Positions 1 to 6,463 of a stretch of DNA of 64,000 nt are shown here, in pieces (position 1 is the stretch's first letter; every line of letters starts with the position of its first letter). The position numbers and the translations under genes are program-made. Below the pieces are notes generated by a model. That model had not been told where the DNA came from, made no database searches, and saw nothing but the letters and a program-made list of their open reading frames with translations. Origin of the DNA: Marinospirillum perlucidum (GTDB lineage: Bacteria > Pseudomonadota > Gammaproteobacteria > Pseudomonadales > Halomonadaceae). The stretch lies in NCBI RefSeq assembly GCF_003336805.1, contig NZ_QFWJ01000011.1, positions 1 to 64,000 on the forward strand. Direction: 5' to 3'.

Positions 1-2
1 AC

Positions 3-563
3 TTCAAACAGGCTCACTTCTCGATGGAAAAACGCCTGGACGACTTCGATTACCGTCATCAGACCACCATCAATAAACGCCAGATCAGTGCACTGCTGGA
101 CTTCAACTTCCTGGATCAACGTCAGAATCTGGTGTTTATTGGGCCACCGGGGGTGGGCAAGACCCACCTGGCCATCGGCCTGGGTTACAAAGCCATCGAA
201 GCAGGTTATCGGGTGGTCTTCAAAACCGCCATGGCCCTGGTGGAAGAACTGGAACTGGCTGAAAAGCGAGGTGAACTGAAAAAGCGGATCAGCTTGCTGG
301 CCAAAAACGACTTGCTGATCATTGATGAGCTGGGCTATCTGCCCATGAGCCGCCAGTCCCGCTACAACCTCTTCCAACTGGTGAACAGTCTGTATGAATA
401 CCGCTCCATCATCCTGACCACCAACAAGGACTTCACCGACTGGGGTGAGTTCTTCCACAACGATAATGTGGCCATCCCCATCGTGGATCGGATCATCCAT
501 CACTCACACATCTTTATGCTGGGAGGAGAAAGCTATCGGCTGAAAGAAAAGTTAACCAACTAA
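3..563 (+). CDS. istB: IS21-family helper ATPase IstB (5'-truncated by window edge)
   Basis: IstB is the AAA+ ATPase that assists the IstA transposase of IS21-like elements. The frame is open from base 3, so the first visible ATG (24) is internal; IstB proteins are usually about 240-260 residues and only about 186 are visible. Counting from that ATG, the Walker A motif GPPGVGKT is at residues 40-47 and the Walker B region IIDELGYLP at about 99-107. The sensor-like LTTNKDF and the C-terminal arginine-rich DRIIHHSH segment are also recognisable. No frameshift is seen in the visible part. The transposase should lie immediately to the left. Confidence 0.9.
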   Translation, partial: FKQAHFSMEKRLDDFDYRHQTTINKRQISALLDFNFLDQRQNLVFIGPPGVGKTHLAIGLGYKAIEAGYRVVFKTAMALVEELELAEKRGELKKRISLLAKNDLLIIDELGYLPMSRQSRYNLFQLVNSLYEYRSIILTTNKDFTDWGEFFHNDNVAIPIVDRIIHHSHIFMLGGESYRLKEKLTN

Positions 564-570
564 CGCACCA

Positions 571-616
571 GGTGGGTCAATTTTATTGGCCAAAGGTGGG
601 TCAAAATAAATGGCCA
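571..616. repeat. Tandem terminal repeats of the IS21-family element
   Basis: Two 22-bp copies (571-592, 595-616) share GGTGGGTCAA at the start and TGGCCA at the end, with a 2-bp spacer. Multiple terminal repeats are typical of IS21-family ends and are transposase binding sites in known members. Confidence 0.8.
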
Positions 617-622
617 TTGACA

Positions 623-675
623 CCCAAACCAAAAATGCCAAGCGTGGTGAATCACTCTTAAATTGTTTGTTATGC
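623..675 (-). other. Truncated attC site of cassette 5, Vibrio-repeat-like
   Basis: On the minus strand this begins with the R'' box GCATAAC (675-669), followed by an AACAATTTAAGAG-like arm and then GCTTGGCATTTTTGG. From memory this is very like the long repeats of Vibrio superintegrons, which are about 120-130 bp. Only about 53 bp remain, because the IS21-type tip replaces the rest, including the R' core where recombination would occur. The site should therefore be non-functional as a whole attC. The similarity to Vibrio repeats needs a search to confirm. Confidence 0.7.
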
Positions 676-685
676 GTATTTTTGA

Positions 686-1357
686 CTATTCAACAAACTT
701 TTCCATTTTGACATTTAAAATACTGTTTGCGAAAACTCTTACTAACAAGGCCTCGACATTATTAATCATGTCGCCCTCAACTTCATAAGCTGAGAAATAA
801 GAAGCCATATCTGCTAGCTGTAAATTAGTTTTTTCTATTTTCCTTGGTGATTCAAAAGCAGGCTTGAAGCCTGTACCAGTATATGGATGAGATACTAATT
901 TAATTTTTTGAGTTTGCCTGTCTCGATTGAATGCACTCTTCATTTCATCCCATAGGCTTTGATCCTTGGCTTTACCAATGTATAAAGCCTCACCCCTCGA
1001 ATCATAGAATACATAAACACCGTAGCAATCTCTCAAGTAATCTTTGATGTCTTCCTGTCTCTTATTGCCACTAACATCAGAGTCAAACAACTCCCAATGC
1101 GCACCTTGTTTCGATTCTGCCACTTCAATAGGATAGTACTCAACTATTGGCTTAATTGAATATGAATGGGCATCAAACACAGATTGCTGGCTTACTTTTT
1201 CTATTACGCTCACTACTTGCTTAACAGTGAGGTTTCTAGGTTCATTACTCCATTTTTGCACTGTCGAATATGACAGTCCCAAACTTTCTGATAAGTGCTT
1301 GTTATTTGGAGAGTGGTATTTGATTCTCAACTCATCAACTAATTCTTTAGAGTTCAA
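686..1357 (-). CDS. Cassette 5: HTH plus GIY-YIG nuclease-fold protein
   Basis: A 223-residue protein with two parts. Residues about 15-58 look like a Cro/XRE-type helix-turn-helix (LSESLGLSYSTVQKW). Residues about 111-210 carry a GIY-YIG core: GVY at 113-115, YIG at 126-128, and a candidate metal-binding Glu at 202 (NNVEALLVR). The GIY-YIG family cleaves DNA with one divalent metal; the HTH suggests sequence-specific DNA binding. The start is TTG at 1357, with AGGAG just upstream. The gene fills its cassette, ending close to the attC R'' box. It could be a homing-like nuclease, a restriction enzyme or an inactive regulator. Its function is not known to me. Confidence 0.7.
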   Translation of the reverse strand: MNSKELVDELRIKYHSPNNKHLSESLGLSYSTVQKWSNEPRNLTVKQVVSVIEKVSQQSVFDAHSYSIKPIVEYYPIEVAESKQGAHWELFDSDVSGNKRQEDIKDYLRDCYGVYVFYDSRGEALYIGKAKDQSLWDEMKSAFNRDRQTQKIKLVSHPYTGTGFKPAFESPRKIEKTNLQLADMASYFSAYEVEGDMINNVEALLVRVFANSILNVKMEKFVE

Positions 1358-1372
1358 ATTTTTCTCCTATAC

Positions 1373-1444
1373 GCATAACGCCTTGGGTAAGCTGGCGGTG
1401 CGGAGCGCAGCGTAGTACCGGTCAGCTTCACCCACTTGTTATAA
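1373..1444 (-). other. attC site of cassette 4
   Basis: On the minus strand the site starts with R'' TTATAAC (1444-1438) and ends with the R' core GTTATGC (1379-1373). The arms AAGTGGGTGAAGCTG and CAGCTTACCCAAGG pair imperfectly, giving a classic 72-bp attC. The stop codon of the cassette gene (TAA, 1441-1439) lies inside R''. Confidence 0.88.
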
Positions 1445-2071
1445 CGGACGCCCCAAAAGGCTCCGATTGTGGTAATCAATGCTTTGCTGAGACACCTGAT
1501 GCCCTTCAACTTGCCGGAGAATTTGAAGATCCAGCCTAATCGCTCCGTAATCACAGAGCACATGATGATTCGGGCACAGCACAATGATGTTTCCTGGAAC
1601 ATCTGAGCCGTTGTGAGGTTTACCAAGTGGGATGATGTGGTGTGCCTCAGAATAAGTTTTACCGTCTGAAAGGGACACCGCCATACCGCATATTTGACAC
1701 TGGTCTTGGTGTATCACCTTTATTTTACGCGCAAGGGCCGTATCCCGCAGAACACGATATGTAAGCGTATATGCTCGACTCGGCTCTTCCACGCCTTCCG
1801 GTAAATCAGAAGCTGTTGGAGTCTCCCCCAAGTAAGACCTAAGCCCCCATACACCAGCCCCCAAACCTTCAACCGAAAAGAAAAGGTCTTTCCCGCCCTT
1901 GAATCCTGCGGAGTCCGAGGAGAGGTCTTGCACCCTGCGCCGCACAACGGATTTCCAACTTCCCGGGAGATTGGGACGAATACGCTCGATTTCAGCGTAC
2001 AGCGCACCATAATTGGCGCTGCCACCGAGGTTCTCAAACGCTTTCACAATGTCTTCATCCCATGTCGGCAT
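1439..2071 (-). CDS. Cassette 4: HNH endonuclease-fold protein
   Basis: A 210-residue protein with an N-terminal region of unknown function (1-100) and a C-terminal HNH (beta-beta-alpha-metal) nuclease domain. Zinc-type ligands are CxxC at 125-128 and CxxH at 166-169. The catalytic HH pair is at 144-145 (EAHHIIPL), and the Asn at 161 (NIIVLCPNHH) completes the motif. The key residues look intact. The N-terminal part resembles the winged-helix or target-recognition regions often fused to HNH restriction enzymes, but I cannot name it. ATG at 2071 is preceded by GAGGAAACCTG. The ribosome site lies directly next to the cassette core GTTATAAC, so the cassette carries almost no promoter space. Confidence 0.8.
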   Translation of the reverse strand: MPTWDEDIVKAFENLGGSANYGALYAEIERIRPNLPGSWKSVVRRRVQDLSSDSAGFKGGKDLFFSVEGLGAGVWGLRSYLGETPTASDLPEGVEEPSRAYTLTYRVLRDTALARKIKVIHQDQCQICGMAVSLSDGKTYSEAHHIIPLGKPHNGSDVPGNIIVLCPNHHVLCDYGAIRLDLQILRQVEGHQVSQQSIDYHNRSLLGRPL

Positions 2072-2083
2072 CAGGTTTCCTCG

Positions 2084-2138
2084 TTATAACGCCTCATTCA
2101 GGTGCGCCATAGGCGTCACTTGGAATGACTTGTTATGT
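2084..2138 (-). other. attC site of cassette 3
   Basis: On the minus strand, R'' ACATAAC (2138-2132) and R' GTTATAA (2090-2084) flank a short palindrome containing GACGCC / GGCGCACC. At 55 bp it is a minimal '59-base element'. The last eight or so codons of the 331-residue cassette gene are encoded inside this site. Confidence 0.87.
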
Positions 2139-3111
2139 TTTGATTTGGAAGTAATCCTTTAATATTAGACTCAAACTCTGCCTGCTCTTCACTATCTTCA
2201 TTAAAATAAGCGTCAGAATTTTTAAGCCTATCAAGCAACGAAAGTATTGAGTTTATATTTTCAAGTAACCTAGACAATATTTTGATTCTTTCAATTTTAT
2301 CGTCATCAGCCTTTGGAATACTTAAAGTGTACTTCCTATACTCTCGACTTCCTTGCCACTCAGTTTCCCATTTCGCTTGATTAATAATCTGTCTCTTAAT
2401 GTCTTCAACACTCATCTCGGAGTCAATGAGATGAACCAAAGCTTCAGCGTTTATCCCCAGATCTTCCATACAAATGTTATGGATGGAACTAGACCAAGAA
2501 AATTCTCTATTACGATAATCTGTCTCATTCTCTAATAGTTCCAATATATCGGCTCTAATAGATTGACAATGCTCCGTAATAATAAAATCTGACTTTAGTG
2601 AAGTAATATCGACTTTTGCAGTAGTATGAATATTGCACAGCAATACTTCAAAGAACACTTCTACATCATCTGAAAATCTCTTCAACGCCTCAGTCTTAGC
2701 GTTTGTATATGAATTAGGCTGTTGTACTGCTGCACTTATATTAAGCTTTAAATCAGGCAATCTTGTATGGATCCAGCTCAAAACCTCTTCTGAATCCTTC
2801 ATTATTTGAGAGCTAAGTTGACACAGTAAATTATCATTAGTAATCGTTCTCAACCTCATCCATGTGTTAAAAACAGTACCTCGTTTAATTATCAGATCTC
2901 GATGCTCTCTCTGTTTCAGTTTGCTTTCTAACTCACTATGAAAATACTGAACTATCGGAGTAAAATCAAAAATTTGAACTTTACGACCCTCTTCAGAATC
3001 TTTTGTCAGCAGTGGTAAATAGTCACACAAGTCCCTTTCATCAACCGCCTTAATGTATTTACCTGTCATTTTGTCAACCAACATAGACCGTACAGAAAGG
3101 TCATTCTTCAT
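2116..3111 (-). CDS. Cassette 3: AT-rich hypothetical protein
   Basis: A 331-residue protein that I do not recognise. It is rich in Leu, Ile, Glu and Lys, mostly helical in appearance, with no signal peptide, no clear membrane segment and no nuclease motif that I can defend. A helical segment near 275-300 (IERIKILSRLLENINSILSL) could form a coiled coil. Base composition is clearly more AT-rich than the chromosome around the array, as is common for integron cassettes of foreign origin. The C-terminus runs into attC (2116-2138). ATG at 3111 follows a GGAAGAAG sequence. By its company it may be a defence or interaction protein, but this is only a guess. Confidence 0.65.
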   Translation of the reverse strand: MKNDLSVRSMLVDKMTGKYIKAVDERDLCDYLPLLTKDSEEGRKVQIFDFTPIVQYFHSELESKLKQREHRDLIIKRGTVFNTWMRLRTITNDNLLCQLSSQIMKDSEEVLSWIHTRLPDLKLNISAAVQQPNSYTNAKTEALKRFSDDVEVFFEVLLCNIHTTAKVDITSLKSDFIITEHCQSIRADILELLENETDYRNREFSWSSSIHNICMEDLGINAEALVHLIDSEMSVEDIKRQIINQAKWETEWQGSREYRKYTLSIPKADDDKIERIKILSRLLENINSILSLLDRLKNSDAYFNEDSEEQAEFESNIKGLLPNQNITSHSK

Positions 3112-3177
3112 AATTGTTACTTCTTCCTTTGAAAAGTTAGTGTAATTTCTGGAGTTATTACTGGCTCACTCAAGAAA

Positions 3178-3248
3178 CATAATGTCGCGCTTTGCGGCTG
3201 CTTTGTAGCGCAGTGGAAAACCAGTCCGGCAAGAGCGCCTTGTTATGT
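3178..3248 (-). other. attC site of cassette 2 with a mutated R' core
   Basis: On the minus strand, R'' ACATAAC (3248-3242) is followed by an AAGGCGCTCTTGCCGG arm, a GGTTTTCC centre and a GCGCGAC arm. The R' box reads ATTATG (3183-3178) where G^TTRRRY is expected. The G needed at the crossover point is A, so this site is probably crippled for excision. The overall 71-bp architecture is otherwise normal. Confidence 0.78.
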
Positions 3249-3255
3249 GCTGGAT

Positions 3256-4074
3256 TCAATCTAATAAAGCAAAGTTCAAATCCACCAGAACTTCGTCTAA
3301 TGCTATATCTTCAGCCTCACAAAATTCCTTTAGGTCTTTTAGGAAAGGCCAGCCCCTCTCAATTTCGCATATTTCAATGACGGGCAGGTTAAAGTCATCA
3401 GGAAACCCTTCTTGAATGAACCCATACTTGTCCAGAACCTGAATAACTTTTCTTAGTTCTGATATATCAGCGCCGGTGGCTAGATTTATTTCATGTTCCG
3501 ATATATGAAGTCGATTAATATGATCATATGCAGACCTCTTGACCATCAGTGTGAGTATTTGCCGAGCTTGCATTGGAAGAGTCAGCAAGCGTTTAGAGAA
3601 GACTGATATATCTTCCAAAGTTTCTACAAGCTCATCACTTGTATTATTCCAGCTTAGAACTCGGTTAATTCGGTCTAAGGATGAAGGTCCTTGTACTTTG
3701 GAATGCTCGGTATGATCTGTGAAGGAATTCTGTATGGTTGAAACAATATCAGTAAACTTTGACTCATGCTGAGATTTAATGTCTTTCATTCTTTCAACAG
3801 GATATGCATTAACATCATCAGTGATTTTGTGGTGTGCATGGCACATCAAAAGTAGATTATCAAAAGAGCGTCGTTGTTCATTGGTCTGGTTTGGATTGAA
3901 TCTCTCTCCCCCTTCATTCGCAGCCTCTATATGACAAATCTGAGATAAGAAAACCCCTGAAGAAGAAATAATCTTGTGCGTACAACCTGGGTAAGCACAT
4001 TCATTGCCAGACTTCAAAAAAAGTTCTCTAAGGGTATCCTTTGTTGGCTCCAATCTTTTTACGGTTTCGGTCAT
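3256..4074 (-). CDS. Cassette 2: HNH-domain protein with unknown C-terminal region
   Basis: A 272-residue protein. Residues about 20-85 form an HNH module: CAYPGC at 26-31, the first His of the motif at 48 (ICHIEAA), Asn at 73 (FDNLLLMC), Cys at 78 and HH at 81-82. A second region (about 90-272) is largely helical. It includes a stretch at about 175-230 (LPMQARQILTLMVKR, then SEHEINLATG) that looks like a winged-helix fold. This HNH-plus-helical layout is often seen in uncharacterised restriction-like proteins. It is likely a nuclease, but its target and partner are unknown. The start ATG at 4074 has only a weak ribosome site. The gene ends 8 bp before its attC. Confidence 0.75.
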   Translation of the reverse strand: MTETVKRLEPTKDTLRELFLKSGNECAYPGCTHKIISSSGVFLSQICHIEAANEGGERFNPNQTNEQRRSFDNLLLMCHAHHKITDDVNAYPVERMKDIKSQHESKFTDIVSTIQNSFTDHTEHSKVQGPSSLDRINRVLSWNNTSDELVETLEDISVFSKRLLTLPMQARQILTLMVKRSAYDHINRLHISEHEINLATGADISELRKVIQVLDKYGFIQEGFPDDFNLPVIEICEIERGWPFLKDLKEFCEAEDIALDEVLVDLNFALLD

Positions 4075-4108
4075 TTATAATATCTCGAAAATCTCAACGA
4101 ATTTAAGC

Positions 4109-4168
4109 ACATAACGCTTGCAGCAGGGGCGCGACGTCAGGAGCGTCCGTTGCCTGCATTGGTTATAC
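4109..4168 (-). other. attC site of cassette 1
   Basis: On the minus strand the site opens with R'' GTATAAC (4168-4162) and closes with R' GTTATGT (4115-4109). The arms ATGCAGGCAACGGACGC and GCGCCCCTGCTGCAAGC pair imperfectly, as in a standard 60-bp attC. This is the first site in the array and should be the most recently inserted. Confidence 0.87.
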
Positions 4169-4173
4169 AGAAC

Positions 4174-5088
4174 TCACCCGCCGAACCTAGGGACCGGAAG
4201 GTAAGATTCACCGGTTTGTGAGGCATGCCGTCGGACCCTAGATATAATTTCACCAAACGACATGGCCCCCGACAAAAATAAGTAGAGGTGACTGGCGTCG
4301 AAAATTAGAAGGGTGGTTTTACTCCCTGACGCCTCAGAGATGGCGGTACTGCTGTAACCGGAGATGGAAACCATTATTCCCATAGTGTTATCCGCCATCT
4401 TATTAACCTTTGCCTTCAGGGAATCGATGTCTGTTGCTGTCGATTGCTCTCTTGTGAACTTCAATTCGACAAGATAAGTGGTCCCATCATGGGTCAGTGA
4501 ACCGTCAATTTGCCTTCCATCCGTTCTGTATGGTCGGCGGTTTGTAATTTCTGAGAAATCCAGTAACTGATAAAACCACTTCTCGAATTCGTAACCGCCC
4601 TCTTGAGTGCCGACCTGGACGTGCATTTCGTCAAGTTGATTCTGGAGTTTCGTTTTATCTGTCAGCGACTTCTGAATTTTCTTGCGTTCCTCGCTGGCCC
4701 GCTCCTGGGCCTCCCGCCTTTCCTTTTCACTTTTGACTTCTTGGTCTTGCTGCTTCAGATATGCTTTAAGTTCCTGCACCGCTTTGTGCGCTTCTTGGAT
4801 CTTCTTGTCAGAATCTTCCCAATTTCTGAGATCAGGAAAAGTGGTTTTCTCCGCAAGGCTTCGGGCCATTTGAACTATCAGGGCCTTGCCACGATCTGAT
4901 GTTTGCAGCTTCGGAAAGAGTCTATCCAGCAAGTCGCGCTTTGATTCCTCGGCACTCCAAGACTTCAGAAAGCTCTCAGAAACGTGAGAAGCGATCAGAA
5001 ATTTACGCAAAGCATTTCGCCGCCAATGAGAGGCAAGGAGTGCTTCGTATGTCAGCTCGATGAGCCTTGGAGTTATCTTCGCAGCCAA
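4174..5088 (-). CDS. Cassette 1: coiled-coil protein with PD-(D/E)xK restriction-like domain
   Basis: A 304-residue protein. The N-terminal helical domain (1-90) is unrecognised. Residues about 92-158 form a charged coiled coil (Lys/Glu/Gln rich). Residues about 165-255 form a restriction-endonuclease-like fold: Glu at 167-169 (YEFEK), Asp at 195 (RQIDGSL) and the ExK pair Glu 208 and Lys 210 (VELKF). This is the catalytic pattern of Mrr-like PD-(D/E)xK nucleases. The start is TTG at 5088 with GAGG upstream, 27 bp inside the cassette boundary, so expression probably depends on a promoter in the attI/intI region. It could be a restriction enzyme or a DNA-repair-type nuclease. The catalytic residues look intact. 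Confidence 0.72.
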   Translation of the reverse strand: MAAKITPRLIELTYEALLASHWRRNALRKFLIASHVSESFLKSWSAEESKRDLLDRLFPKLQTSDRGKALIVQMARSLAEKTTFPDLRNWEDSDKKIQEAHKAVQELKAYLKQQDQEVKSEKERREAQERASEERKKIQKSLTDKTKLQNQLDEMHVQVGTQEGGYEFEKWFYQLLDFSEITNRRPYRTDGRQIDGSLTHDGTTYLVELKFTREQSTATDIDSLKAKVNKMADNTMGIMVSISGYSSTAISEASGSKTTLLIFDASHLYLFLSGAMSFGEIISRVRRHASQTGESYLPVPRFGG

Positions 5089-5434
5089 ACTTTAGACTTC
5101 CTCTTTTCTGTATAACATTTTAATAGTAAGCATGCGCGTTTCCACGATCTGGATATCAGCCTACCTTTTACCCCAAGCTACTGTATCTACTGCTGATTTA
5201 CCAGAACCCAGATCAAGCTTCGCCGACAAACCGTGCGTGCCGCCTATCCTGATTAGTTGTGCGCACTCTATCCCGCTTTTTCTTTTTGTAACACTTTGAT
5301 TTTTATTTGTTGATCAGTTGATCTAAATGGCAGAACGCGCACTAGCTGCAGAGAAGTGAGCATCTTTTTGTGTCCTGGTCAAGATATACTGTTCATCCAT
5401 ACAGTTTTGTCTTAGTCCAATCAAGGAGAACCTT
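5089..5434. other. attI-like region between first cassette and intI
   Basis: This 346-bp non-coding stretch separates the first cassette from the divergent integrase gene. A core-like GTTATAC lies at 5116-5110 on the minus strand. It would be the attI x attC junction where new cassettes enter. A cassette promoter should read leftwards from here, but I cannot pick -35/-10 boxes for it with confidence. The intI promoter and LexA box are at 5385-5404. No other gene is visible. Confidence 0.6.
5389..5404 (+). promoter_or_regulatory. LexA (SOS) box controlling intI
   Basis: The sequence CTGT-TCATCCAT-ACAG is a perfect CTGT-N8-ACAG LexA operator. It overlaps a -10-like TATACT at 5385-5390 and lies 31 bp upstream of the intI ATG (5435). 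SOS control of intI through such a box is established for class 1 and Vibrio integrons. The ribosome site AAGGAG is at 5423-5428. Confidence 0.85.
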
Positions 5435-6393
5435 ATGTCAGCTAGCCCTTTTCTCAATTCGATTCGTCAGGATTTACGCCAGAAAGGTTACGCGCTCAAG
5501 ACAGAGAAAACCTACCTACACTGGATCAAGCGTTTCATCATTTTTAACCATAAACGTCACCCTAAAGACATGGGAGACGAGGAAATTCGCCTCTTTCTGT
5601 CTGACTTGGCCAATGGCAGAAATGTAACCATCAATACACAGAGAACGGCCTTGAATGCCCTAGCTTACTTATATAATCAGTTTTTGGATCAGCCTTTAGG
5701 TGATCTTGCCTTTAACCCAGCAAAAAAGACTCAGCGCTTGCCTGTGGTGCTATCTCCACAGGAGGTTCAGTTGCTTCTTTCTCATTTGGATAAACGTAAC
5801 CGGCTCATTTTTTCTTTACTCTATGGCGGCGGGCTTCGAGTCAATGAATGCTTACGGCTTAGAGTGAAGGATTTCGATTTTGATCACGGCAGTATCTTTG
5901 TCCATGATGGTAAAGGCGGCAAATCAAGAAGTACTTTATTACCCAATCGTTTGATTCCTGATATCCACTCATTGATTCAGGAAGTCATTGAAATACGGTT
6001 AAAGATAACGCTCAAGGTTTTGGACCTTCACTACCCTATGCTTTGGATCGTAAATATCCTTCTGCTTATCGGCAACCAGCTTGGATGTTTGTTTTTCCGT
6101 CAACAAGCTGGTGCCATCACCCTATAACAGGAAAAGTTTGCAGGCATCATTTGCATGACTCTGTAGTTCGCAAGGCGTTGAATGTTGCTGTACGCAAGGC
6201 CGGTATTAATCACAAGAGGATTACTTGCCACACCTTCCGGCATTCTTTTGCGACGCAGCTATTACAAGCAGGAAGGGATATTCGCACGGTGCAGGAATTA
6301 TTGGGACATACCGATGTAAAAACCACCCAGATTTACACCCATGTGATTGGTCAGCATTTCGCAGGAACTGCCAGCCCATTGGATAGGCTTTAG
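5435..6393 (+). pseudogene. intI: Integron integrase IntI with a one-base frameshift
   Basis: IntI is the tyrosine recombinase that inserts and excises cassettes at attI and attC. The first frame (5435 to about 6003) encodes the N-terminal SAM-like domain and the catalytic Arg (GGGLRVNECLRLR), with the beta-hairpin Lys region DGKGGKSR. The second frame (about 6004-6393) encodes the IntI-specific insert ([14 protein letters not shown]), [21 protein letters not shown] and the nucleophile Tyr in IYTHV. The break is at 6001-6003. Restoring one A there (TTAAAGAT to TTAAAAGAT) joins the frames into about 318 residues, the normal IntI length. No other lesion is seen, so the mutation is recent or a sequencing error. 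It resembles Vibrio-type IntIA. Confidence 0.85.
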
Positions 6394-6398
6394 AGAAG

Positions 6399-6456
6399 CC
6401 CGGCACGCTACCGCCGGGATGTTGGCAGCTTGGCGAACATCCTTGTTGGCTTTTTT
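6399..6456 (+). terminator. Possible terminator after intI
   Basis: Just after the intI stop there is a perfect 6-bp stem CCCGGC/GCCGGG (6399-6418). An overlapping stem GGATGTT/AACATCC (6417-6442) follows, then a T-run at 6451-6456. The gap between the stem and the T-run makes it a weak candidate. Confidence 0.35.
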
Positions 6457-6463
6457 CAAGCGG

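Larger units (their letters stand above)
1..622 (+). mobile_element. Right end of an IS21-family insertion sequence
   Basis: The segment holds the 3' part of istB followed by two 22-bp direct copies of a terminal motif starting GGTGGGTCAA and ending TGGCCA (571-592 and 595-616). It then ends with TTGACA at 617-622, which on the other strand reads TGTCAA, a typical IS21-type tip. istA, the rest of istB and the left end lie outside the window, so the target duplication cannot be tested. The tip abuts the truncated attC of the outermost integron cassette, so the element appears to have inserted into the integron array. Confidence 0.85.
623..6393. mobile_element. Chromosomal-type integron with five cassettes and a frameshifted integrase
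   Basis: The array runs leftwards from an attI-like junction near 5110-5116. Five cassette genes, all on the minus strand, are separated by sites with the R''/R' boxes and imperfect palindromes of attC. The inferred cassettes are 4115-5115, 3183-4114, 2090-3182, 1379-2089 and about 623-1378. The integrase gene is divergent at 5435-6393, which is the normal integron layout. No transposition genes for the integron itself are visible, so it resembles a sedentary chromosomal integron, now cut on its left by an IS21-type element. The AT-rich cassette at 2116-3111 contrasts with the GC-richer chromosome. The boundaries come from reading the core sites, not from experiment. Confidence 0.85.

Noticed and set aside
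571-616. Start of a CRISPR array or direct-repeat array
   Set aside because: There are only two copies with a 2-bp spacer, and they match IS21-type terminal repeats next to istB.
1354-1626. Possible small gene overlapping attC and the HNH gene
   Set aside because: It runs through the attC palindrome and overlaps the HNH catalytic domain in another frame. There is no ribosome site and no motif.
4174-5088. Chromosome-segregation or SMC-like protein because of the coiled coil
   Set aside because: No ATPase motif is present, and the C-terminal D195/E208/K210 pattern fits a restriction-type nuclease.
5990-6020. Programmed frameshift in intI
   Set aside because: TTAAAGATAAC is not a strong slippery heptamer, there is no clear downstream stem, and integron integrases are not known to use frameshifting. 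A deletion or sequencing error is simpler.
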